Shown here one piece after another: positions 1 through 4,761 of a DNA stretch of 9,214 bases. A program made the translations under genes and the position numbers. Under the pieces are notes generated by a model. That model did not search any database. It was not told the DNA's origin and was given only the letters and a program-made list of their open reading frames with translations. Within the stretch, counting starts at the first letter, position 1. The number at the start of each line of letters is the position of its first letter. Source of the DNA: Acidobacteriaceae bacterium. Its GTDB lineage: Bacteria > Acidobacteriota > Terriglobia > Terriglobales > Acidobacteriaceae. The DNA lies in contig PLST01000260.1 in assembly GCA_003164255.1 (NCBI GenBank), positions 4,136-13,349 on the forward strand, read 5' to 3'.

Positions 1-234
1 AAGGCGTTCGACGTGATTCTCAAAGTGGGTACGGAGCCAGTGACGAATCTTGCCGGATGGGACCGCGCGTTGCGCGCCAACGAAGGCCGGCCCGTGCAAG
101 TGACCATTCTGCGCGATAAAAAGCAGGAGACACTCACGATGCAGGTGGATTCAAAGCATCACCAGGGGTCGCTGGACAAGAAGGGCATGGCGCCCGCAAC
201 TGAAACTGCGCAGGCTCCCCAGCCACTGACCTAG
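1..234 (+). CDS. C-terminal fragment of a PDZ-domain protein (HtrA/Do-like protease or similar)
   Basis: The frame is open from base 1 and ends at the TAG at 232-234, so only the last 77 residues are present and the start lies outside the window. The fragment reads as the second half of a PDZ domain: 'DVILKVGTEPVTNLAGW' is the strand carrying the typical 'GD.I..V.G..V' pattern, followed by the helix 'RALRANEGRPV' and the strands 'VTILRDKKQETLTMQV'. After the domain comes a tail of about 25 residues rich in Gln, Ala, Pro and Thr. In Do/DegP-type periplasmic serine proteases a PDZ domain of this kind closes the protein and recognises substrate C-termini. PDZ domains also end site-2 proteases and C-terminal processing peptidases, and the catalytic part is not visible, so the exact class stays open. 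The gene converges on the minus-strand genes that follow. Confidence 0.75.
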   Translation, partial: KAFDVILKVGTEPVTNLAGWDRALRANEGRPVQVTILRDKKQETLTMQVDSKHHQGSLDKKGMAPATETAQAPQPLT

Positions 235-260
235 CGTTTGCGCCAATATAAATTGCCTGT

Positions 261-300
261 CATCCTGAGCGAGTCCGCCGCGGCGGACGAGTCGAAGGAC
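261..300. repeat. Palindromic intergenic repeat in a convergent gap
   Basis: Between two converging genes lies 'catcctgagcgag', then a perfect 16-bp palindrome gtccgccgcggcggac (273-288), then 'gagtcgaaggacc'. The flanks resemble a repeat that I recall as widespread between genes of Acidobacteria. The palindrome looks like an insert in its middle. The 14-bp core tccgccgcggcgga recurs at 2408-2421 inside a different repeat. There is no T-run, so it is not a standard intrinsic terminator, although an RNA hairpin here could still protect the 3' ends of both transcripts. Confidence 0.6.
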
Positions 301-326
301 CTGCGGCTGCTCTTCGCCGCCCTCGC

Positions 327-548
327 CTAGCTCTCCTTGCGATACAGCATGTCGCGCATCGCCTTGCGGCGGGCCGCGTTCAATTCGCTGTCGCTCTTGC
401 GGTCCACAAGATCCGAGCCCTTGCCCGCCGCGGCGTCCGGCTCCTCGGGCTCGCTGCAGGCGGGACAGCGATTGGCGAATCCGGGTTTGCCCGGACGCAG
501 TTCAAACTCTTCAGAGCACACCACGCAAACTTTAATTGGGAAGGTCAT
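327..548 (-). CDS. Small zinc-ribbon protein, function unknown
   Basis: This 73-residue protein starts at ATG 548 and ends at TAG 327. Two Cys pairs, C8-x2-C11 and C28-x2-C31 ('CVVC' and 'CPAC'), are 16 residues apart, which is the spacing of a treble-clef or zinc-ribbon knuckle that binds one zinc ion. The second half is charged and probably helical (about residues 50-73, 'SELNAARRKAMRDMLYRK'), with an acidic, low-complexity linker between. There is no signal peptide, so the protein should be cytoplasmic. A weak GGTGG lies about 10 nt before the start. It is the last gene of the co-directional minus-strand series, 87 bp after the SGNH hydrolase. Small zinc ribbons like this often bind nucleic acid or a partner protein, but nothing here shows which. 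Confidence 0.65.
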   Translation of the reverse strand: MTFPIKVCVVCSEEFELRPGKPGFANRCPACSEPEEPDAAAGKGSDLVDRKSDSELNAARRKAMRDMLYRKES

Positions 549-635
549 CGCAGAATATCCACCAACAGGATAACGCTGAAATGCCGACCAGATTTCGGGA
601 TGCGGTGCGTGCCTTTTTTGTGATTCCGCGATCCC

Positions 636-1859
636 CTATTTGAAGAGGTTCAGCGGAATCGAATCACCCATCGCTTTGTAGCCCGCGTCGTTGGGGTGCA
701 GATGATCGCCCGAGTCGTACGCCGGATTGAATTGATTTGGGCTGTTAGGGTCGCTCGTGGCCTTGGCAAAGTCGAAAGCCGCGTCGAAGGTACCGCTGTG
801 AAGAATCCAGTCGTTCACCGCTTCCCGCACCTGTTCACCCTTGGCGGAGTAGTATCCCGCGCCGCCGTAAGGCGTCAGGGTCGCTCCGAAAACCTCGATC
901 CCATGCTGATGCGCCGCGTCGGCAATCTGCTTCAGCCCGCCTTCCAACTGCTCCGCCGTCACGTCATCGTCAGGCGTGGTCACGTGGGCCAGCCGTCCGA
1001 TGTCGTTGATGCTCTCAAGAATGATGAGATAGCGCACGCCGTTCTGCGAGAGGATGTCGCGCTCGTAGCGGGCAAGCGCGCTCGGGCCGGCCTGGTCGTT
1101 GAGAATGCGATTTCCGCCAATGCCCTCATTCAAAACCGCAATCTGATTTTGCGCAGGGACCGCCTTCAGGCGGTCGGCCAGAATGTCGGGCCAGCGGAGA
1201 TTCTTGTTGGGCGTGGAGTGCGCGCCGTCGGTAATGGAATCACCGAACGCAACCACGGACTCAGAGCCGGCCACAACCGGAACATCCACGCCATCTATGT
1301 AGAACCACGACTGAACGGTGGTGGCTCCGGTGAGCGAAGCAGCAGCGGTCTGATCGCCAACGGCCACAAAGTTATCCTGATCGGCGAAGGCGTGGTAGGT
1401 CTCACTGTGCGAAATCTGCGGGGGCAGGTAGAAGCTCACGGCCACATCCGATTGCGCAGCGACGGAGAAATTGATCGGGTCAGAATACATTTGGGCGCCG
1501 GGCGGAATGCGCACGCCATCAGCTCCGAAGAATGTGATCTTATGGTCGGTACCCGCCTGGAGGTCGGAGCCGCCTGCGCTTAGAGCCACGTGCGCGCTCC
1601 CGATCGTGAGGCCGTCGATGCCGAACTCATTGGTGAAGCGGATGCGGATCTGCGAGCCGCCGTTGCTGATGTGAACGATCTCGCGAAAGGTTGCGTCGAA
1701 GTGCCCCCGGTTGCTGCCCATCGGCGCGAGCATTGGCGCCGCGGCCCACGTGCCAACCCATTGCCGATTTTGCTGAGCGTGCGCGGCCAGGTTTGCGGCG
1801 AGCAGGAGAGCGGGAAGAGCGATCAGGGCGAGGCAATAACTCGACATGGGTCTTGACAT
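636..1859 (-). CDS. Secreted SGNH/GDSL-family hydrolase (XynE-like esterase)
   Basis: This 407-residue protein is exported. A hydrophobic signal peptide (about 1-28) ends in A-H-A before Gln29. Residues about 33-198 form a beta-rich N-terminal domain ('WVGTWAAAP', 'GSQIRIRFTNEFG') of the type found in front of the catalytic domain in XynE-like SGNH enzymes. The catalytic domain carries block I GDSITDG with nucleophile Ser208, block II Gly248 in 'EGIGGNR', block III 'ESINDIG' with oxyanion-hole Asn285, and block V 'DHLHPND' with Asp385 and His388. Block III normally has Gly two residues before the Asn; here it is Ser283. Family members remove acetyl or other acyl groups from polysaccharides or small esters, and the true substrate cannot be read here. 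The start at 1859 is preferred over an in-frame ATG at 1916 because GGAGGT sits 10 nt upstream and the signal peptide begins properly. Confidence 0.88.
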   Translation of the reverse strand: MSRPMSSYCLALIALPALLLAANLAAHAQQNRQWVGTWAAAPMLAPMGSNRGHFDATFREIVHISNGGSQIRIRFTNEFGIDGLTIGSAHVALSAGGSDLQAGTDHKITFFGADGVRIPPGAQMYSDPINFSVAAQSDVAVSFYLPPQISHSETYHAFADQDNFVAVGDQTAAASLTGATTVQSWFYIDGVDVPVVAGSESVVAFGDSITDGAHSTPNKNLRWPDILADRLKAVPAQNQIAVLNEGIGGNRILNDQAGPSALARYERDILSQNGVRYLIILESINDIGRLAHVTTPDDDVTAEQLEGGLKQIADAAHQHGIEVFGATLTPYGGAGYYSAKGEQVREAVNDWILHSGTFDAAFDFAKATSDPNSPNQFNPAYDSGDHLHPNDAGYKAMGDSIPLNLFK

Positions 1860-1869
1860 GAGACTGCGG

Positions 1870-1875
1870 ACCTCC
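1870..1875 (-). promoter_or_regulatory. Shine-Dalgarno that fixes the SGNH hydrolase start
   Basis: GGAGGT on the minus strand, 10 nt before the ATG at 1859. The upstream in-frame ATG at 1916 has no comparable site and would place charged residues ahead of the signal peptide. Confidence 0.6.
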
Positions 1876-1941
1876 GGAGCGGATGGAATTTTGCGCAACG
1901 GAAGTCTAACACGCACGAATCATCCCCATAGAGATCCGGCC

Positions 1942-2030
1942 GGGTACCCCATCCTCGCGACGTTCTTGTTTTTGTCGCTATCGGGTTCCCGGCGGCCGAC
2001 ATTTGTCTGCTGGGGTGATCTAGGGTGGGA
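1942..2030. repeat. Composite palindromic repeat between the DUF4242 and SGNH genes
   Basis: The left part 'gggtaccccatcctcgc' and the right part 'tagggtggga' match the two arms of the hairpin repeat at 2389-2440. Between the arms lie a small hairpin, gcgac/gtcgc (1957-1961 with 1974-1978), and a 35-bp block at 1984-2018 that matches the repeat at 2490-2524. The simplest reading is a repeat of one family interrupted by a repeat of another. It fills most of the 185-bp gap 1860-2044, where I see no gene. Confidence 0.5.
1984..2018. repeat. 35-bp repeat module, copy 1 (nested)
   Basis: Aligned by eye without gaps to 2490-2524, it matches at about 25 of 35 positions. The ends are best conserved ('cccggcg' and 'gctggggtg') and the middle diverges. 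The ends can pair as a hairpin stem, counting G-U pairs. Confidence 0.5.
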
Positions 2031-2044
2031 CAGCGCGGCCTCGC

Positions 2045-2317
2045 CTATTCGCTCGTCGTCGGGTCGATCATGGTGCGGACCTGCGAGACGCGATTGGCGG
2101 GGAATCCGCCCTTCTGCGCGTGTTCCCGCACCGTCGCCTCATCCGGCGCGATATAGACGCAATAAATCTTGTCGTCCGTCACGTAACTGTGAAGCCACTG
2201 AATCTTTGGCCCCATCTCGTTCAGGACACCGCAGGATGTTTGCGAGATGGCATGGAGCTGCTCAGGGGAAAACTTGCCTGCTCCGGGAATTTCGCGTTCG
2301 ATGACAAACTTGGGCAT
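2045..2317 (-). CDS. DUF4242 family small protein (SCO4226 nickel-binding-like)
   Basis: This 90-residue protein matches the DUF4242 pattern from end to end: N-terminal 'KFVIEREIPGAGK', the middle 'IQWLHSYVTDDKIYCVYIAP' and the C-terminal 'HAQKGGFPANRVSQV'. The family has a ferredoxin-like alpha/beta fold. One characterised relative from Streptomyces, SCO4226, binds nickel, but most members have no known job. Cys29, Cys53 and His65 are possible ligands, which is only a guess. There is no signal peptide. An in-frame ATG eight codons upstream (2341) exists, but the perfect AGGAGGT seven nt before 2317 and the usual family N-terminus 'MPKFVIER' decide for the shorter form. The gene is about 220 bp from cysteine synthase and 185 bp from the hydrolase, with repeats in both gaps, so it is probably transcribed on its own. 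Confidence 0.82.
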   Translation of the reverse strand: MPKFVIEREIPGAGKFSPEQLHAISQTSCGVLNEMGPKIQWLHSYVTDDKIYCVYIAPDEATVREHAQKGGFPANRVSQVRTMIDPTTSE

Positions 2318-2324
2318 GGGGTAG

Positions 2325-2331
2325 ACCTCCT
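2325..2331 (-). promoter_or_regulatory. Strong Shine-Dalgarno that fixes the DUF4242 start
   Basis: AGGAGGT on the minus strand with a 7-nt spacer to ATG 2317. It lies inside the longer reading that starts at 2341 and so argues against that start. Confidence 0.7.
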
Positions 2332-2388
2332 CTGATTGCAAAGTGAAATGATCGTCGCGGCAGACGCCGACCGCAAGCCAAAAAATCC

Positions 2389-2440
2389 GGGTGCCCCACC
2401 CTCGCCATCCGCCGCGGCGGATTTTTGTGGCTAGGGTGGG
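2389..2440. repeat. Hairpin repeat with an embedded 16-bp palindrome
   Basis: The arms cccaccctcgcca (2395-2407) and tggctagggtggg (2428-2440) are complementary at 12 of 13 positions. Between them sits the perfect palindrome atccgccgcggcggat (2407-2422), whose 14-bp core is identical to the one at 274-287. The arms match those of the composite repeat at 1942-2030. Location (3' of cysteine synthase) and structure fit a dispersed REP-like element rather than an intrinsic terminator, since no T-run follows in the minus-strand direction. Confidence 0.6.
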
Positions 2441-2484
2441 CTCGCATGCACTTAACCCCGGAGCTTTTCTAATCCCTAATCCCT

Positions 2485-2521
2485 GCCGGGGTCCCCGGCG
2501 AGCGTTCTTTGCTCGCTGGGG
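2485..2521. repeat. Two overlapping hairpins downstream of cysteine synthase
   Basis: gccgggg-t-ccccggc (2485-2499) is a perfect 7-bp inverted repeat. Its right arm is also the left arm of a second hairpin, ccccggcgagc (2493-2503) with gctcgctgggg (2511-2521), which pairs at 11 positions if one G-U pair is counted. The two stems cannot form together. A 7-bp tandem (taatccc twice, about 2470-2483) precedes them. The element at 2490-2524 is a second copy of the module at 1984-2018. Confidence 0.55.
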
Positions 2522-2537
2522 TGGCTATTCCCTGCAT

Positions 2538-3593
2538 CTACACCGGTTCCGGCAACCAGCATCCAGGCGTTGAGTGCGCGATTTCCTTTTCTTCCTCGGT
2601 CATGTCGACGGAAACGTCAGCGAAGAGCGGCGTACTCAAATACCGCTCGCCCGTATCGGGCAGCATGCACAAGATCGTCGAACCCTTCGGCGCGTCGGCC
2701 GCCACGCGCAGCGCACCAGCAAAGGTCGCGCCTGAAGAAATACCCACAAAGATCCCTTCCTGCTTTGCCAGATCCTTGCTGCACTTCAGGGCATCGGCGT
2801 TGGGGATGGTAAGCACCTGGCTGATCACTTTCAGGTTCACCGCGTCGCCCGCCAGCTTGGCAATAAAGTCCGGACTCCAGCCCTGCATCGGATGCGGCTT
2901 CCACGACGGATGCGCTACCTTCGCCGAGCCATCCCGCTTGCGCTCCTGCGCCACGCCACTCGACAGCATCGGCGCTTCCGCCGGCTCACAGACCACAATC
3001 TTTGTCTCCGGCCGCTTCTTTGCCAGTACCTTCGAAACGCCCTTCAGCGTTCCGCCGGTGCCGAATCCCGTCACCCAGTAATCGAGCCGATCGCCTTTGA
3101 AGTCTCGCAGAATCTCTTTTGCCGTGGTGCGCGAATGCATCGCGGCATTGGCTTCGTTTTCAAACTGCCGCGTGTAGAACCATCCATGCTTCTTTGCCAG
3201 CTCCTCAGTCTTCTGCACCATGCCCACGGCCCTTGCCGACGCCGGCGTAATAATCACCTTCGCGCCAAGGAATCGCATCAACTTGCGCCGTTCGATACTG
3301 AAGGTCTCAGCCATGGTCACAACAAGCGGATAGCCTTTCGCCGCGCAAACCATCGCCAGGCCGATGCCCGTATTTCCGCTGGTTGCCTCAATCACCGTCT
3401 GCCCGGGCTTCAGCTTTCCTCTACGCTCGGCGTCCTCAATCACGCCCAGGGCAAGTCGGTCCTTCACTGAGCCAAGCGGATTGAAAGCTTCCACCTTCAC
3501 GTAAAGAGTCACGTCGGGCGGCGCGAGCCTGTTGATGCGCACCACAGGGGTATTGCCGACGGTTTCAAGAATACTGCCGAACTTGTGTCCCAT
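2538..3593 (-). CDS. cysK: Cysteine synthase (O-acetylserine sulfhydrylase), PLP-dependent
   Basis: This 351-residue cytoplasmic enzyme makes cysteine and acetate from O-acetylserine and sulfide, the last step of sulfate assimilation into cysteine. Lys44 in 'NPLGSVKDR' is the PLP Schiff-base lysine. 'TSGNTGIG' (71-78) is the substrate loop, 'GTGGT' (178-182) binds the PLP phosphate, Ser287 in 'GISSGA' contacts the pyridine nitrogen, and 'LPDTGERYLST' (311-321) is the usual end of the core. Many CysK proteins are near 310-325 residues. This one carries a longer stretch at about 215-240 ('QERKRDGSAKVAHPSWKP') and a C-terminal tail after 321. ATG 3593 has GGAGGT seven nt upstream. A cystathionine beta-synthase or other beta-replacement enzyme of the fold is possible, but the motifs favour CysK. 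No cysE or sulfate-reduction gene lies beside it. Confidence 0.9.
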   Translation of the reverse strand: MGHKFGSILETVGNTPVVRINRLAPPDVTLYVKVEAFNPLGSVKDRLALGVIEDAERRGKLKPGQTVIEATSGNTGIGLAMVCAAKGYPLVVTMAETFSIERRKLMRFLGAKVIITPASARAVGMVQKTEELAKKHGWFYTRQFENEANAAMHSRTTAKEILRDFKGDRLDYWVTGFGTGGTLKGVSKVLAKKRPETKIVVCEPAEAPMLSSGVAQERKRDGSAKVAHPSWKPHPMQGWSPDFIAKLAGDAVNLKVISQVLTIPNADALKCSKDLAKQEGIFVGISSGATFAGALRVAADAPKGSTILCMLPDTGERYLSTPLFADVSVDMTEEEKEIAHSTPGCWLPEPV

Positions 3594-3600
3594 GTTGTTG

Positions 3601-3606
3601 ACCTCC
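3601..3606 (-). promoter_or_regulatory. Shine-Dalgarno of cysteine synthase
   Basis: GGAGGT on the minus strand, 7 nt before ATG 3593. A TAGAAT that could be a -10 box lies just upstream at 3615-3620, but I find no matching -35 box, so a promoter in this 65-bp gap is only a suggestion. Confidence 0.55.
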
Positions 3607-3629
3607 AGTGGGGAATTCTACTCAACGCA

Positions 3630-3646
3630 CCCTGCAACAGGCAGGG
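3630..3646. other. Short hairpin between the DinB-like and cysteine synthase genes
   Basis: ccctgc-aacag-gcaggg is a perfect 6-bp stem with a 5-nt loop, 12 bp after the DinB-like stop codon. Read in the minus direction it is followed by TGCGTTG, not a T-run, so at best it is a weak or Rho-assisted end for the upstream gene. Confidence 0.4.
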
Positions 3647-3658
3647 ATTATTTCGTAG

Positions 3659-4198
3659 CTACTTGACGCCCTTGTTGGGATCCCAGACGCCTTGCTGCTT
3701 GCGGACGTAGAGAATCTGGCCGATGTGGTATGCGTTGTGCGCGCCTACATGCGCAATCAGAGACGCGTTCTGGGCGAGTTTTGCGTCGTCGGCAGACTCC
3801 ACTGCTTTTTCCCAGTCGGCAAGCACCTGGTTGAGTTTCTTCACCAGGTCGGTCCACTGGGCAGGGGTGAAGTTGTCAAAGGTCTCGTTGTTGTTGCCGT
3901 CGAAGGGCGGGGGCTTCACGCCGTTGAACTCCTGGAGTTCGCGGTCGTCCCAGTACCAGATGTGGAAGGCGAGCTGCCCGATGGAGTGGTTGCCCGGCCC
4001 CGGCGACCACTTGGCCTGATCTGCCGTGAGGCCGTCAACGGCCACGCTGGCTGGAACAAACCAGTCCTCATTGTCATGGGTGGTGTGCAGCTGCTCCAGC
4101 AGGACGCCGCGCAGGGTGGTGGGCGGCTTCTTTCCCTGGGCCAAAGCCGGGGCTGAAAGTGGAAGGGTGAGGAGGAGGAGAACGGCCAGTTTTTTCAT
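3659..4198 (-). CDS. Exported DinB-like four-helix protein
   Basis: This 179-residue protein has a clear signal peptide (KK, then a leucine-rich core, cleavage likely after A-L-A at residue 20). The mature part looks like a DinB/YfiT four-helix bundle: helix 1 'LLEQLHTTHDNEDWF', helix 2 'HSIGQLAFHIWYWDDREL', then a loop rich in Asn and Pro, and the last helix 'HVGAHNAYHIGQILYVRKQQG'. The family binds a divalent metal through three histidines, one in helix 1 (His38 or His41), one in helix 2 (His79) and one in the last helix (His154 or His158), all present here. DinB-like proteins include thiol transferases that use bacillithiol or mycothiol and many members with no known activity. Most are cytoplasmic, so the export signal is the odd point. 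The start is supported by GAGG about nine nt upstream and a TATAAT box at 4228-4233. Confidence 0.8.
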   Translation of the reverse strand: MKKLAVLLLLTLPLSAPALAQGKKPPTTLRGVLLEQLHTTHDNEDWFVPASVAVDGLTADQAKWSPGPGNHSIGQLAFHIWYWDDRELQEFNGVKPPPFDGNNNETFDNFTPAQWTDLVKKLNQVLADWEKAVESADDAKLAQNASLIAHVGAHNAYHIGQILYVRKQQGVWDPNKGVK

Positions 4199-4227
4199 GG
4201 GGAATTGCCTCGCGTTGGGGATGGGGA

Positions 4228-4233
4228 ATTATA
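4228..4233 (-). promoter_or_regulatory. Possible -10 box for the DinB-like gene
   Basis: A perfect TATAAT on the minus strand, 29 nt before ATG 4198, which leaves a short leader of about 22 nt. No good -35 box is seen at the usual distance (the hexamer there is CAACTT), so confidence is limited. Confidence 0.4.
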
Positions 4234-4407
4234 GCGCCGGGCGCCTTCTGAAGTTGAGACCGGGAAGGGGAGTTGGGCTGCGATTTTTTTTGAAGGGGTT
4301 TTAGCGGGGTTTCAAAGGGTGATTCGGCTCACGGATTGAGCGCTAAATGGAACCATTTGTGGTACTTCGACAACGTTAAACGTACGAATTGATTCAACCT
4401 AAACAGC

Positions 4408-4466
4408 GCGAAATGTTCAATCAGATTGATACGAAACGTGCGAAATGTTCAATCAGATGGTTACGA
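4408..4466. repeat. 27-bp direct repeat, two copies at a 32-bp period
   Basis: The copies at 4408-4434 and 4440-4466 share a perfect 19-bp core gcgaaatgttcaatcagat and agree at 25 of 27 positions overall. A degenerate third copy may precede them (cgaattgattcaacc, 4385-4399). The period of 32 bp is about three helical turns, so a protein bound to each copy would sit on the same face of the DNA. Two copies with a 5-bp gap do not make a CRISPR. Confidence 0.65.
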
Positions 4467-4660
4467 TTTTCGAGATACTTGACCTAGAAATTCATTGAAT
4501 TGGGTGTTTTGTAACCGAGGAATTACCCATTTAAGAGGAAAGGGTTGTCGAGAATTGCCCAAAAACACGCTAAATGCGCATTTTTCGGCATTAAAACATG
4601 CATTTTGAGCGCTTTTTCGGCCATTTTGGCCTCGTTTTCGCGTTGTTTTGCGTGAATTTG

Positions 4661-4678
4661 TGCACCGAAAGTGGTGCA
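4661..4678. other. Hairpin upstream of the radical SAM gene
   Basis: tgcacc-gaaagt-ggtgca is a perfect 6-bp inverted repeat about 84 nt before the ATG at 4762. It could be an operator half-site pair or a leader hairpin, and nothing in the sequence decides between them. Confidence 0.4.
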
Positions 4679-4761
4679 TCGAAAAACAGGGATCCGTTGG
4701 TTCCCGGACGGCGGCTCGCCGCGGCAACCTCTCCGCGACAGTCTGTGATTCAATAGACAAG

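Larger units (their letters stand above)
4199..4761. other. Long AT-rich divergent intergenic region
   Basis: These 563 bp lie between two genes transcribed away from each other and have visibly less G+C than the genes. From left to right they hold a possible promoter for the DinB-like gene (4228-4233), inverted repeats aaatgg-aa-ccattt (4345-4358) and acgtt-a-aacgt (4373-4383), the 27-bp direct repeat (4408-4466), and a stretch rich in T-runs and small palindromes: aaatgcgcattt (4572-4583), ggcc-atttt-ggcc (4619-4631) and tgcacc-gaaagt-ggtgca (4661-4678). Open frames here give low-complexity or arginine-rich translations with no family resemblance, so I see no gene. No convincing promoter for the radical SAM gene was found by eye. 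Confidence 0.6.

Noticed and set aside
696..1583. Open frame of 295 codons on the + strand
   Set aside because: It lies opposite the SGNH hydrolase, is rich in Arg, Val and Gly as expected for an antisense frame of a GC-rich gene, and shows no family motif.
2509..3470. Two overlapping + strand frames of about 190 codons
   Set aside because: Both are antisense to cysteine synthase, whose motifs are unambiguous on the minus strand.
327..4198. One operon of five minus-strand genes
   Set aside because: Gaps of 65 to about 220 bp, hairpin repeats between genes, separate Shine-Dalgarno sites and unrelated functions argue for independent units.
4408..4466. Possible CRISPR array
   Set aside because: There are only two copies, the spacing is 5 bp, and no Cas gene is nearby.
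4648..4761. N-terminal extension of the radical SAM protein
   Set aside because: The 38 extra codons cross a hairpin and a GC palindrome, contain stray cysteines and precede the natural basic helix, so the ATG at 4762 is preferred.
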